Shown: positions 29,558 to 39,672, counted from the first letter of the stretch. The stretch is 64,000 bases of DNA from Nannocystis sp. RBIL2 (GCF_026626745.1 NZ_JAPNJW010000002.1:992001-1056000); one strand, 5' to 3'. Numbers and translations are program-made. The notes: generated by a model from the sequence alone, not told the origin.

Positions 29558-30258
29558 CGTCTGCGCATGCCCCCGGGGACATGCCCCGAAGGCACTGGCC
29601 CCCAGGCCATGTCCGATAGACCAGAGTCCTTCAGGCCCACCCCCAGAGGTCTGCCGCGGACTGCGAAGCGCGGACGCTCGTCCGCGACGGGCCGAGCCGC
29701 GACCTGTCCGAAGCGCCAGGTCTCGCGCGTCCTCGCCCCGCCGCCGGCGGCGACACCCGGATTGAGCGCGCCCCCAGGTGCTCGCTTCGACCGCGACCGC
29801 CCTCGACCAAGGCTCCGCCGCACCCCGAGATCGAGGCGCGCCTCTACTTGCCCGGCTGCGCGACACGACAATGCGCGTACCCTCGCGGCATCGCTACGCG
29901 ATGAAGTTCGTCCCCACGGCGAAGTTCGACTGCCGCCCCGAAAGACGGTTGATCGCCCGCACCGGCGCCGACCCGCGCCCCCCTGTCGATACGGCCCGCA
30001 GCACGACGGCCAAACCGTGCTTCTGCCTGACCTCGGCTGCCCTCGCCGCTTCGCCGCCTCGCTCGCGAGCGCCCGGGACTCGCTCGCGGCCGAAGTGAGC
30101 GACGAACCGACGAGCGACAGCGTCTCGCGCACCTCGAAGGCGTGGCAGCGATGGCTGAGCTGCGCTCCCGAAAGCACAGGACCCGAAGGCCATGGCCTTC
30201 GGGTCCTGTCCGTTGCAGCATGTCCGCGAGGACCTGCCCGTTCGGGCAGGCTCGCCGC
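29558..30258. other. 700-base convergent intergenic region with several palindromes, no supported gene
   Basis: Between the pseudopilin stop and the PEGA kinase stop. Members of the dispersed family lie at 29566-29640 (CATGCCCCCGGGGACATGCC and CAGGCCATGTCC), at 29700-29725 (CCTGTCCGAAGCGCCAGG) and in the 30176-30250 cluster. The middle, 29726-30160, has open frames on both strands but with poor composition and no recognisable domain; I treat it as non-coding or decayed. Confidence 0.6.
30176..30209. terminator. Perfect 34-base palindrome at a convergent junction
   Basis: Seventeen-base arms without loop: the left arm is ACAGGACCCGAAGGCCA, centred in CCATGG at 30190-30195. CCTGCCC-GTTC-GGGCAGG (30233-30250) follows closely, ending 9 bases from the kinase stop on the minus strand. 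Extruded or transcribed from either strand it would form a very stable stem; a bidirectional terminator is likely. Confidence 0.8.
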
Positions 30259-33009
30259 TCAGGGTGTGCCCTTGATGACCTGCGCGCCGTCGGTGGCGGT
30301 GATCTTGCGGGTCTCGGTCTTGCCGTCGGGGTACTTCCACTTGATGGTGTGCGACCCGGGGGCGACCATGACGACGACCGGCGTCGGCTTGGCCTGCTTC
30401 TGGTTGTCGACCCACACGGTGGCCGGCGGGCGGCCGGGCGCGCTGCCGATCTTGAGCTCGGCGGTCTTGGCCTTCTGCTTCGGCTTGTCGGCCGGCGGCT
30501 TCGGCTTGTCGACCGGCGGCTTCGGCGTCGCAGTGTTGTTGTTCGGCGGCGGCGTGACCGTGCCGTTGTCGGGCGGCGGCGTCGGGCCCTTGGCCTTGAC
30601 CAGGACGACCTCGGAGCTGTCCGACGCCTCGCCGCTGAAGCTCAGCGGCACCTCGCTCGGATCGAACCCCGGCGCCTCGACCAGGACCTTGTAGGACGCG
30701 CCGGGCTTGCGCGACAGCTTGAAGCTCTCGCCGCCCTTGCCGACCGGCAGCGGCGCCGCGCCGGTCTCGAGCAGCTTGACCGTCGCCTCCGGCGGCTTGG
30801 TGTTGATCGTCAGGGTGACGTCGCGGACCTGCAGCTTGACCGGCAAGGTGAGCTGCTGGCCGGCCGAGATCGGGACATCCTGCTCGAACGGCAAGAAGCC
30901 CGCGTCCTGCGCGACCACCAGCTTGTGCGTGCCAGGGCCGAGGTTGGAGATCAGGCGCGGCGTGTTGCCCGGGTACTCGACGCCGTTGACGGTGACGCGG
31001 GCGTCGGCCGGCTTCACGTCGAGCTGGATCGTGCCAACCGTCGCCGTCGGCTGCGGCGGCGCGGCGGTGTCGGCGGCCGCGACCGGATCGGTGGGCGCCG
31101 GCGTGGTGGCCGGGTCGCCGCCGGAGACGAACATGACGACGACCACGAGCAGCAGCAGCGCGCCGACGCCGGCCGCCGCGTAGAGGGCGATCGGCGGGGG
31201 ACGCTTGCCGGTCTCGGTGTCCTCGACCTCGACCTCGGCCGTGACCGCGTGGGTCTGCGCCTGCGCAACCGGACGCGGGCCGGTGACCGACGGTGCCATC
31301 GGCGCCGGCGCGCGGGCCATGCTCGACGAGGCCGTCGGGCTGAGCGTCGCGCCCGGAGGCGGCGCCGGCATCGCTTGCGACGGCCCCTGGGCCACCGAGG
31401 CGGCCAGGATCACGGCCGCGGCGCTGGGCGGGATCTGGACCGTCGGCGAGCCCTCGTCGGCGTCGGACTCGATCTGGCCGGCCTGCGGCGGGGGCTCGGG
31501 CCGCATGGGCCCCTCGCCCTCCGGCCGCTTCACCTTCGGCGCCCCGACCGGGTCGTCGAACAACTTGGTCTCGAGCTCGTCGTCGTCCCAGTCGAGGTCG
31601 GAGGCCGGCGCGGGCGGAGCTTTGACGGCCGCGGGCGCCGCTGCGGCCGCGCGCGCCTGGGCGGCGCCGGCCTTCGCGGGCTGCGGCGGGGCCCCGCCGG
31701 GCACGATCGTCGACTTGAGCGGATCCTTCGGGCCGCCCATCCCCGGGGGCAACGTCGGCACGCTGCCGGTCGCCGGCGTGCCGGGCTTGAGCGTCGACGG
31801 CCGGCTCGACGGCGACATCAACATCGTCTTCGACCGCTTGCGCGCGGCGGCCAGTTGGTCCTCGCTCGGCTGCAGCGCGTCGCTCTCTCTGGACTCCGCG
31901 CGCGGCGGGGCGGCGGAGCGGCCCGCGGACGTCGGGATCGGGGCCGGCCTCGCGGCGGCCTGCGGCGGCACCGTCTTGTTGCCCGGGGGGCGCGGCGGCG
32001 GGGCCTTGCGCGGCGCGGCTCCGGGCGGCGCGGGCCGCTGCCCGGGCGCCGGCGGGGCCTTGCCGGAGCCCTTCTCGAGCTCGATCTCTCGCGCGTACTG
32101 CTTGCGCATCCACGTCGCAAGGTCCTTGCGGCTGTAGAACATGCCGTGCGCGAACATGAAGGCCTGGAGGTCGTCGTGGAGCTCCATGGCCGTCTGATAG
32201 CGGGTCTCGGGCTCGCCCGAGAGCGCCTTCATGATGATGTTCTCGAGGTCCTTCGGGATCTCCGGGTTCTTCGAGCTCGGCGACGGGACGTCGACGGTGC
32301 GCACCATCTCGAGGGTGGCGAAGTCGGTCTCGCCCTGGAACAGGCGGTTGCCGACCAGCACCTCGTGGAGCACCACGCCGAGCGAGAACACGTCGCTGCG
32401 GCGGTCGAGCGGCATGCCGCGGACCTGCTCCGGGGACATGTAGCCGAACTTGCCCTTGAGGATGCCGGCCTGCGTGCGCGAGACCCGGCCGGCCGCCTTG
32501 GCCACGCCGAAGTCGATGAGCTTCACCTCGCCCTCGTACGACACGAGGATGTTCGGCGGGCTCACGTCGCGGTGGACGATGTTGAGGTGCCGGCCGTGCT
32601 TGTCGCGCTTGTTGTGGGCGTAGTCGAGGCCCTCGCAGATTTTCATCACCACGAAGCAGGCCTGCGCGAGCGGCATCGGCTTGCCCTGCTGCTGGCAGCG
32701 CGTGAAGATGTTGCGGAGGTCCTTGCCGGCGACGTACTCGAGCGCGATGTAGAAGCTGTCGCCCTGCTGGCCGAGGTTGTAGATCTGCGCGATGTTCCCG
32801 TGCTGGAGCTGGCCGGCGATCTTGGCCTCGTCCTTGAACATCGTGATGAATTCGTCATCCTCGGCGATGTGCGGCAGGATCCGCTTCACGGCGACGATCC
32901 GCTCGAAGCCCTCGACGCCCTGCTCGACGGCCTTGTACACCTCCGCCATGCCGCCCACGCTGATGCGCTCCATCAGCTTGTAGGGGCCAAATTGGGTGAT
33001 CTGATTCAA
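30259..33009 (-). CDS. Ser/Thr protein kinase with Pro-rich linker, membrane helix and PEGA domains
   Basis: A 916-residue kinase. The kinase domain spans about 8-275 (ERISVGGMAEVYKA, VAVKRI, HRDVSPPNILV, LIDFGVAKA, GYMSPEQ). A 300-residue Pro/Ala-rich cytosolic linker follows, then a membrane helix (ALYAAAGVGALLLLVVVVMF) and extracytoplasmic PEGA-type repeats (TIQLDVKPADARVTVNGVEYPG and DVTLTINTKPPEATVKL). It ends with a Pro/Lys linker and a last PEGA-like unit. I chose a TTG start because GGAG sits 6 bases upstream; the next in-frame choice is GTG at 33030, which has no ribosome site. Likely senses or binds the envelope through PEGA domains. Confidence 0.88.
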   Translation of the reverse strand: MNQITQFGPYKLMERISVGGMAEVYKAVEQGVEGFERIVAVKRILPHIAEDDEFITMFKDEAKIAGQLQHGNIAQIYNLGQQGDSFYIALEYVAGKDLRNIFTRCQQQGKPMPLAQACFVVMKICEGLDYAHNKRDKHGRHLNIVHRDVSPPNILVSYEGEVKLIDFGVAKAAGRVSRTQAGILKGKFGYMSPEQVRGMPLDRRSDVFSLGVVLHEVLVGNRLFQGETDFATLEMVRTVDVPSPSSKNPEIPKDLENIIMKALSGEPETRYQTAMELHDDLQAFMFAHGMFYSRKDLATWMRKQYAREIELEKGSGKAPPAPGQRPAPPGAAPRKAPPPRPPGNKTVPPQAAARPAPIPTSAGRSAAPPRAESRESDALQPSEDQLAAARKRSKTMLMSPSSRPSTLKPGTPATGSVPTLPPGMGGPKDPLKSTIVPGGAPPQPAKAGAAQARAAAAAPAAVKAPPAPASDLDWDDDELETKLFDDPVGAPKVKRPEGEGPMRPEPPPQAGQIESDADEGSPTVQIPPSAAAVILAASVAQGPSQAMPAPPPGATLSPTASSSMARAPAPMAPSVTGPRPVAQAQTHAVTAEVEVEDTETGKRPPPIALYAAAGVGALLLLVVVVMFVSGGDPATTPAPTDPVAAADTAAPPQPTATVGTIQLDVKPADARVTVNGVEYPGNTPRLISNLGPGTHKLVVAQDAGFLPFEQDVPISAGQQLTLPVKLQVRDVTLTINTKPPEATVKLLETGAAPLPVGKGGESFKLSRKPGASYKVLVEAPGFDPSEVPLSFSGEASDSSEVVLVKAKGPTPPPDNGTVTPPPNNNTATPKPPVDKPKPPADKPKQKAKTAELKIGSAPGRPPATVWVDNQKQAKPTPVVVMVAPGSHTIKWKYPDGKTETRKITATDGAQVIKGTP

Positions 33010-33170
33010 CGCGAACTCCGGCCCGTGCACGCGAGGAAGCAGGGCCCCGCCATGTGACCCCGGGCGCGAGCGAAAGTCAATCGGCCGCCACGGGCGGCCC
33101 CCCGCGCGCCTTGGCGGCGGCAAACGTGGCGGTCCGGGCCAGCGCTGGAGAGCCACCTCCGGGGCGCAGC

Positions 33171-33198
33171 GCGAGGGCTCGCCGCGGCGAGCCCTCGC
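33171..33198. promoter_or_regulatory. Perfect 28-base palindrome between divergent genes
   Basis: Fourteen-base arms (GCGAGGGCTCGCCG and its complement) without loop, lying 162 bases from the kinase start and about 107 from the small plus-strand gene. It is not a member of the TGTCC family. A regulator site or cruciform is possible; nothing else in the 295-base gap stands out. Confidence 0.55.
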
Positions 33199-33304
33199 CA
33201 CCTCACGGGCGACTCGCAGGTCGCGCGCCGTCCTCGCCGGGCGAAGGTGAGCCGCGCGCCCCTGACAGTGCACGCCGGACCTGTTACTTTCGCGGGTGAC
33301 ACCG

Positions 33305-33631
33305 ATGCGGCCCATCGCCGACGACCCCACGACGGTCGCGGGCATCGCCCGCGCCGAAGGCCCGCAGTCCGTCAGCCCGGCCGCGGCCGAAGCGGAGGCT
33401 GTCGCGGCGACCGCGTCGGCGACGGGCGTGTCGCCTGGCGAGGCGCTCGCGGCGGCCGTCGCCGCCGGCACCATCGACCCGGCGGTCGCGGCGGAGCGAC
33501 TCGTCGCGGCGACCGTCGCGGCCCAGCGCCCGGCCCGCATCTCCCCGGAGGTGTGGTCCGCAGTGGAACGTGAGGTCTCGGCGCTGCTCGCCGACGACCC
33601 GGCGCTGGCCGATCTCTTGGCGCCCATTTAG
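33305..33631 (+). CDS. Small Ala-rich hypothetical protein
   Basis: A 108-residue protein (ATG at codon 4 of a GTG-started frame), rich in Ala and Glu, helical throughout, ending PEVWSAVEREVSALLADDPALADLLAPI. No signal peptide or known domain. The regular amphipathic pattern and a sensible position between two intergenic palindrome regions support a real gene, but composition alone could allow a chance frame. Confidence 0.5.
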   Translation: MRPIADDPTTVAGIARAEGPQSVSPAAAEAEAVAATASATGVSPGEALAAAVAAGTIDPAVAAERLVAATVAAQRPARISPEVWSAVEREVSALLADDPALADLLAPI

Positions 33632-33696
33632 TGCCCGCCACAGGGGTTTTGCCGCCTCTGCGAGCGTCCGCGTGCGCGCCGGTGGTTTTACGAACG

Positions 33697-33739
33697 TGTC
33701 CTTCGGGACAGGCCTCGCGTCGACCTGTCCCCGAGGACA
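33697..33739. terminator. Twin hairpins TGTCC-TTCG-GGACA and TGTCC-CCGA-GGACA at a convergent junction
   Basis: The first spans 33697-33710 and the second 33726-33739, 29 bases apart, centrally placed between the stops of two converging small genes. UUCG and similar loops favour stable stems. Best-defined pair of the dispersed family in the window. Confidence 0.75.
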
Positions 33740-33764
33740 CATTCGTCGCTACCGCGAGCCCCGC

Positions 33765-34025
33765 TCACGGCTCGAGCAGCGCGCGGACCTGCGGTGACAC
33801 GAAGTGGGCCTCGGTGTCGAAGCCCTTCAGCGAGTTGGCGAGCACCTCGAGGCGCTCGGCCGGCTTGAGCCGCTTGTCCATGATGACCCGCCACTCGCCG
33901 CGGACCTTGCACAGGCCGCCGCTGCCCTGCGACAGGCCGGTCATCGCCTCGTAACAGACCCGCACCCCGAGGTTGCTCGCCAGCTGCTCGAGCTCGCCGA
34001 GCTGCTTTTGCACGTCGCCCGCCAC
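33765..34025 (-). CDS. Small conserved-looking protein, function unknown
   Basis: An 86-residue cytosolic protein starting at GTG with a good ribosome site (AAGGTGA, 6 bases upstream). The sequence (ASNLGVRVCYEAMTGLSQGSGGLCKVRGEWRV) has alternating strands and helices and two cysteines, and VIMDKRLKPAERLEVLANSL resembles a small conserved myxobacterial family that I cannot name. It follows the von Willebrand A gene by 62 bases and may be co-transcribed. Confidence 0.65.
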   Translation of the reverse strand: MAGDVQKQLGELEQLASNLGVRVCYEAMTGLSQGSGGLCKVRGEWRVIMDKRLKPAERLEVLANSLKGFDTEAHFVSPQVRALLEP

Positions 34026-34087
34026 CGGCCGTCACCTTAGCCCCGGACGCCGGCGCTTGAGAAGACCCCGGCGACGCCAGGAGCGGG

Positions 34088-36064
34088 CTACTTGGCGGGG
34101 AACGGCGCCAGCGGATAGTGCGTGCAGACCGCCGATTGCAGCGCGCCCGACACCGCGGCGCCGAAGCCCAGCGCGCCCGACGCGACCTCGTCGATGTCGA
34201 ACACCGCCCCGCCGGTCGCCGCCGGGATCGCCTGTTGCCCGCGGTACGGCGCGAACAGCCCGGCGCGGACGTCGAGGCACTCGCACTGCCCGCCCACCTT
34301 GGCCGCGAAGCTGAACACCCGCACCTCGGCCGCGCGCAGAGCCGCCACGGTGTCGCGGTAGCCGTGCTGCACACGCTGGCCGCTCTGCATCGCGGGCGCC
34401 TCGCCGAAGTCGTCGTCGGTGGCGTGGACCACCGCGCGCAGCGTGGTCGCGCGGTCGCGCCAGGCGAACTGGGTCGCGGCCGCGTGCAGCGCGTCGAGCG
34501 TGTTCTCCGGCCAGTCGAGGTTGGCCTCGCCCGCCACGATCTCGCGGTTGCCGGCGGTGAACTGCTGCCACTTCGCCAGCTCCTGCTGCAGCGCGGCCAG
34601 GTCGGCGAACGCCTGGCCGCCGTTCGTGACCATCACGTCGTCGACGAACACGACCAGGCCGTAGCGGGCGTCGAGGTTGTGGGCCCGCACGGTCGCGTCG
34701 ACCGCGGCGATCTCGCGGCCGATCTTGCCGAGCATGAAGTTCATCGTCGTCGAGACATCGACCGCGAACACCACGTCGATCTGCTGCTTGCGCACGACCG
34801 CCGGGTCGGCGCACGAGGCCTGGGCCACCGCGGCCGCCAGACCGTCGCGCTCGCCCCGGGTCGCGGTCGCCCCGCCGGACGCGTGCGAGTTCGGGCCGAC
34901 TGTCAAAACTTCTCTCGGGGGCATGTTCGGAGGGACATGTCCTTCGGGACCTGGCGCTTCGGGCATGCTGCCGTGGAGCACCACGCCGCCGGCCACCCCG
35001 TTGACCACCCCGCCTTCGACGCCGCCGACCACCCCGCCTTCGACGCCGACCACCCCGCCGGGCACTCCGCCCTCGACGCCGCCTTCGATCACGTCGACGA
35101 CACCGCCCGCGACCCCGTGGACCTCGCCGATGCCGACAGCCACCCCCTCGCCGAAGCCTCCGCCGCCCTCGCCGCGCAGCCCGAGCAGGCCGCCGTAGGC
35201 GCTGTCGTCCTCTGCCACCAAGGCGCTGAGGACGCTGGTCTCGTGGCTCAGCACGGCGACCATCTCCAACTCGGCCCCGTCGAAGGCGTCCGGCCTGCGC
35301 TTGCTACGGCGCGACTTCTTGCCCGGCCGCGGCGCCTCGACCGGCGCCTCCTCGGCGAGGTCCGGCGTGACCGGCTCCGCCGCGAGCATGCCCCCCTGCG
35401 CCAGCGGGATCGCCATCGGGCCGGAGGTCGCCAGGTCCAGGCCGGGCTCGACGGGGGCCGGAGCCGGCGGCGGTGGCGGTGGCGGCAGGTGCGCGGCGTA
35501 CAGCTCGCGGGCCCGGATGACCTCGATGGGCTCGGCCGTGGGCGCGTAGATCACCCGCATCAGCGGTGAATCGTCCTCGGCCGTGGGCTCGCCGCGCAGC
35601 TTGAGCACGTTCTCGACCTTCTCGATCCGCCACAGCAGCGCCACCATGGCGACCAGGGCCGCGCCGGTGACGAGCTGCCGGGCCAGGTCGCGGGCGTGAA
35701 AGCGGGCCGACCACGGCAGGTGCTCGCGCGTGACCCGCTGGACCTCGAGGGTGATGTCCGGGTGGGCCACGACGCGAAGGGACGCCCGGTCGCCCGGCGA
35801 CAGGGTCACCCTGCCCTCCGCGGGCTGCGTGCGCTCACCGACGTGGACTTCGCCGACGAGGCCGGCGGGGACGACGAGGGTCGCGCCGTCGGTCAGCAGC
35901 GCGTGCTCGCCGACCCCGGGGAGCACGAGATCGCAGTCCTTGCGCTCGCCCAGGGCGACGGGGTCCGCGTCGTCGGCCGCGATCTGGGCCACCGTACGTC
36001 CCTGGAAGAAGAGGCGGATCCCCCAACCACAGGGCTCCCCGGGCGCGGCGCTGGCCTTCGGCAT
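34088..36064 (-). CDS. Membrane-anchored von Willebrand A protein with Gly-Val repeats
   Basis: A 658-residue protein. Residues 10-125 look like an FHA-like beta domain (IRLFFQGRTVAQIA...ALGERKDCDLVLPGVGEHALL). A membrane helix follows at about 147-165, then a Pro-rich stretch, then an array of GGV units (about 310-360) like those in some TonB-type periplasmic linkers, and a VWA domain at about 425-640 with MIDAS start VFAVDVSTTMNF. It may couple a cytosolic signal to a periplasmic or surface partner. A palindrome cluster at 34914-34970 encodes the linker between the Gly-Val array and VWA. The start ATG follows no obvious ribosome site. Function unknown. Confidence 0.75.
   Translation of the reverse strand: MPKASAAPGEPCGWGIRLFFQGRTVAQIAADDADPVALGERKDCDLVLPGVGEHALLTDGATLVVPAGLVGEVHVGERTQPAEGRVTLSPGDRASLRVVAHPDITLEVQRVTREHLPWSARFHARDLARQLVTGAALVAMVALLWRIEKVENVLKLRGEPTAEDDSPLMRVIYAPTAEPIEVIRARELYAAHLPPPPPPPAPAPVEPGLDLATSGPMAIPLAQGGMLAAEPVTPDLAEEAPVEAPRPGKKSRRSKRRPDAFDGAELEMVAVLSHETSVLSALVAEDDSAYGGLLGLRGEGGGGFGEGVAVGIGEVHGVAGGVVDVIEGGVEGGVPGGVVGVEGGVVGGVEGGVVNGVAGGVVLHGSMPEAPGPEGHVPPNMPPREVLTVGPNSHASGGATATRGERDGLAAAVAQASCADPAVVRKQQIDVVFAVDVSTTMNFMLGKIGREIAAVDATVRAHNLDARYGLVVFVDDVMVTNGGQAFADLAALQQELAKWQQFTAGNREIVAGEANLDWPENTLDALHAAATQFAWRDRATTLRAVVHATDDDFGEAPAMQSGQRVQHGYRDTVAALRAAEVRVFSFAAKVGGQCECLDVRAGLFAPYRGQQAIPAATGGAVFDIDEVASGALGFGAAVSGALQSAVCTHYPLAPFPAK
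34914..34970. repeat. In-gene palindrome cluster encoding a Pro/Gly linker
   Basis: GCATGTTCGGAGGGACATGTCC, TTCGGGACCTGG and CTTCGGGCATG-type half-sites lie within 57 bases, in frame, between the GGV array and the VWA domain. Confidence 0.55.
34984..35137. repeat. Degenerate tandem repeat encoding GGV units
   Basis: Repeated ACCACCCCGCC and TCGACGCC blocks of 9-24 bases give the alternating Gly-Gly-Val pattern of the VWA protein. Confidence 0.7.
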
Positions 36065-36208
36065 GGCCCCCGAAACGTAGCCTTCCGGCGCGAGATTCAC
36101 CAGCGCCGGGCCGGGGACGGGCGTCGGGGCCGGTCCGGGCTTGTGAGCTGACCCGCGCGTGCGCGCGGGTCGGCGCACCGGGGGGGGCCGTGGTAGAAAG
36201 CGCGGACT

Positions 36209-38000
<1,792 letters not shown>

Positions 38001-38002
<2 letters not shown>

Positions 38003-38022
38003 GCTGCCCGAACGGGCAGCTC
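38001..38022 (+). terminator. Rho-independent-type terminator of ffh
   Basis: GAGCTGCCCG (38001-38010), AA loop, CGGGCAGCTC (38013-38022), followed by GTTT. The hairpin begins within the TGA stop codon. It has the strongest stem of any gene end here and a short T run. Confidence 0.8.
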
Positions 38023-38159
38023 GTTTCGGACATGGCGCCAGGGACATGGCGCCATGTTCATGTCCGGAGTGACATGTCGCTCCGGTCCAGTACCAGCCAG
38101 GCGAGCTCGCCGAGTCGAGGCTGACGCTCGACGGCTCGGCAAGCACGACGGCGCTGGCC
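38023..38159. repeat. Palindrome cluster between ffh and the yacG tail duplications
   Basis: Between 38028 and 38095 lie GGACATGGCGCCAGGGACATGGCGCCATG and TTCATGTCCGGAGTGACATGTC-type elements of the dispersed family. The remaining bases to 38159 show nothing recognisable. With the hairpin before it, this makes up the 5' part of a 355-base convergent gap. Confidence 0.6.
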
Positions 38160-38355
38160 GCTCAGTTCGCGCCGCGCTCCTCGTCGTCGACACAGATCGG
38201 CCGTGGCGCCTCGCCGGGTCGAAACTGGATCCTCGGCCGCTCGGTGGGTACGCCCCGGCCGCTCAGTTCGCGCCGCGCCCTCTCGTCGTCAGCCGTGGCG
38301 CCTCGTCGGGCTCCAAGTCGAACCACCGACCGCTCGGCGGACACCGCCGGCGGCA
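38160..38355 (-). pseudogene. Two tandem decayed copies of the 3' end of yacG
   Basis: Blocks starting GCTCAGTTCGCGCCGCG at 38160 and 38261 match the yacG 3' end that starts GCTCAGTTCTCGCCGCG at 38356. Spacing is 101 and 95 bases. Translated on the minus strand, the far copy reads RPICVDDEERGAN and a stop, against RPISADDEEPGVRGEN and a stop in the gene; the middle copy reads TADDERARREL. These look like serial duplications of the gene tail followed by decay. Confidence 0.75.
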
Positions 38356-38357
38356 GC

Positions 38358-38540
38358 TCAGTTCTCGCCGCGGACGCCCGGCTCCTCGTCGTCGGCGGAG
38401 ATCGGCCGGGAGATCCGGTACGCCTCGCCGAGCCAGTTGCCGAGGTCGATCGTCTTGCAGCGCTGCGAGCAGAACGGCCGGTACGCGAAGTCGTCGGGTA
38501 CCTCCTGCTCTTTATGACAGATCGGGCAGAGGATCTTCAT
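38358..38540 (-). CDS. yacG: DNA gyrase inhibitor-type zinc protein YacG
   Basis: A 60-residue protein with the four-Cys zinc knuckle of YacG: CPICHKEQ near the start and FCSQRCKTIDLGNWLGEAYRI after it, the strongest signature of the family. YacG of E. coli binds gyrase and inhibits its activity. The tail is short and acidic (ADDEEPGVRGEN). Its 3' end has been tandemly duplicated downstream. The divergent membrane-protein gene begins 241 bases away. Confidence 0.9.
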   Translation of the reverse strand: MKILCPICHKEQEVPDDFAYRPFCSQRCKTIDLGNWLGEAYRISRPISADDEEPGVRGEN

Positions 38541-38694
38541 CTCTGCCGACGCTAGCACGCTCGCAAGCCGACGCCACCAGCGCCGGACCTCGCGCACGCG
38601 AGCCGGCCCGCGCGCGCCTCGCCCCTCCTCGGCGTCGACCGCGAAGCCGCATCGCTCTCGGCACAGGGCGGCCGCACCGCCCTGCCCGCTTCGT

Positions 38695-38740
38695 CGCCCG
38701 CGAGGCCAGCCGTACTGCAACGGCCAGGACCTCGCGGGCG
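38695..38740. promoter_or_regulatory. Inverted repeat with 11-base arms between divergent genes
   Basis: CGCCCGCGAGG (38695-38705) pairs with CCTCGCGGGCG (38730-38740); the 24-base loop contains further pairing (GCCGT with ACGGC). It is 42 bases before the plus-strand membrane-protein start. Operator, attenuator or transcript-stabilising structure are all possible. Confidence 0.5.
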
Positions 38741-38781
38741 AGGCGGCCATCACCCGCACCGTCGCCCATACTGCCGCGGGC

Positions 38782-39555
38782 ATGACCCTGGGATCGGTCT
38801 TGCTCGGCCTGTCGTTCGTCGGCTCGCCCATGATGTCGTCGCGGCCAGTCGAACGCGTCGCGCTGGCCTCGTGCACGCCACCGCCGGCGGTGTCCTCGAC
38901 GAAGTCGACGCCACGCGCGAGCGACCGCACGCGGACGGCACGACCGCCTGCGGACCCCACGTCCGCGAGGAAGTCGCTCGAGAATCTCTCCGCCGCGCCG
39001 CTGCCTCCCCGCGCCCGTGTCCGCCGCAGCGCCGCACTCCTGGCGCTGTCTCTGCCGCTCCTCGCCACCGGTACGGCGCTGGTGGTGCTGCGCACGCGCA
39101 GCTTCGATCGCCAGGTCGGCAGCTGCGCGATCGGGCCGGCACAGCCGCTGTGCAGCGAGCCCGCGATCGTCGCGCACGCTCATTACGCGGCCGCGGGCGC
39201 GGGGCTCGTCGGCGCCGGCCTGGGCCTGGTCACCGCCGGCGTCACCGCGGCCGTGCCGGTGACGCGCCGGGTGTGGCTCGCGGAGGCGATCGTCGGCGGA
39301 GCCACGCTCACGCTCGGCGCAGTGTGGTTGGCCGCCGAGAGCGCCGCCTACCCGCGCGGCCTCGGCGACGACTACGTGGCCCGCGTCGGGCCGTGGTTCG
39401 ATCGACGCGCCGTCGCGGCCTCGCTGCTCGGAGCCGGGCTCGGCCTGACGCTCGGCGCCGGCGTGGGCCTGCTGCCGCCGTCGCGTGCGGCGCGGCGCTC
39501 GGCCTGGAGGCCGACGTTGATCCCGCTCGGCCTCGGCGTGGTCGGCCGCTTCTGA
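38782..39555 (+). CDS. Multi-helix membrane protein, function unknown
   Basis: A 257-residue protein with a signal-like start (MTLGSVLLGLSFVGSP), a Ser/Thr/Pro/Arg-rich region (about 20-80) and four or five hydrophobic segments from about 85 on (LLALSLPLLATGTALVVL; GAGLVGAGLGLVTAGVTAAV; AIVGGATLTLGAVWLA; LLGAGLGLTLGAGVGLL). It ends GVVGRF. No family recognised. It is followed by two hairpins at a convergent junction. Confidence 0.65.
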   Translation: MTLGSVLLGLSFVGSPMMSSRPVERVALASCTPPPAVSSTKSTPRASDRTRTARPPADPTSARKSLENLSAAPLPPRARVRRSAALLALSLPLLATGTALVVLRTRSFDRQVGSCAIGPAQPLCSEPAIVAHAHYAAAGAGLVGAGLGLVTAGVTAAVPVTRRVWLAEAIVGGATLTLGAVWLAAESAAYPRGLGDDYVARVGPWFDRRAVAASLLGAGLGLTLGAGVGLLPPSRAARRSAWRPTLIPLGLGVVGRF

Positions 39556-39607
39556 AGGCATGACAGCGTCGGGCGACTCGACGCGCTCGTCGATCGACCC
39601 AAATACG

Positions 39608-39629
39608 AGAGGAGGCCGGAGCCTCCTCT
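39608..39629. terminator. Hairpin AGAGGAGGC-CGGA-GCCTCCTCT at a convergent junction
   Basis: A perfect 9-base-pair stem with a 4-base loop, 53 bases after the membrane-protein stop and 44 before the stop of the beta-helix lipoprotein on the other strand. Not of the TGTCC type. Confidence 0.75.
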
Positions 39630-39640
39630 TGCACTTCGGA

Positions 39641-39658
39641 CAGGTCCCGAAGGACCTG
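39641..39658. terminator. CAGGTCC-CGAA-GGACCTG hairpin at the same junction
   Basis: A perfect 7-base-pair stem with a CGAA loop; GGACAG occurs on both sides (39638 and 39666). A close variant of the dispersed family (GGTCC for TGTCC). Confidence 0.75.
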
Positions 39659-39672
39659 CTCTCACGGACAGC

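Noticed and set aside
29377..30177. A minus-strand frame of 266 codons over the pseudopilin 3' end and the intergenic gap
   Set aside because: Composition is Ser/Arg/Gly-rich without domains, it overlaps a convincing pilin gene on the other strand and runs through palindromes.
33009..33627. An N-terminal extension of the PEGA kinase through the intergenic region
   Set aside because: The upstream frame covers the divergent small gene and a 28-base palindrome, has no ribosome site and no domain; the TTG with GGAG six bases before is a better start.
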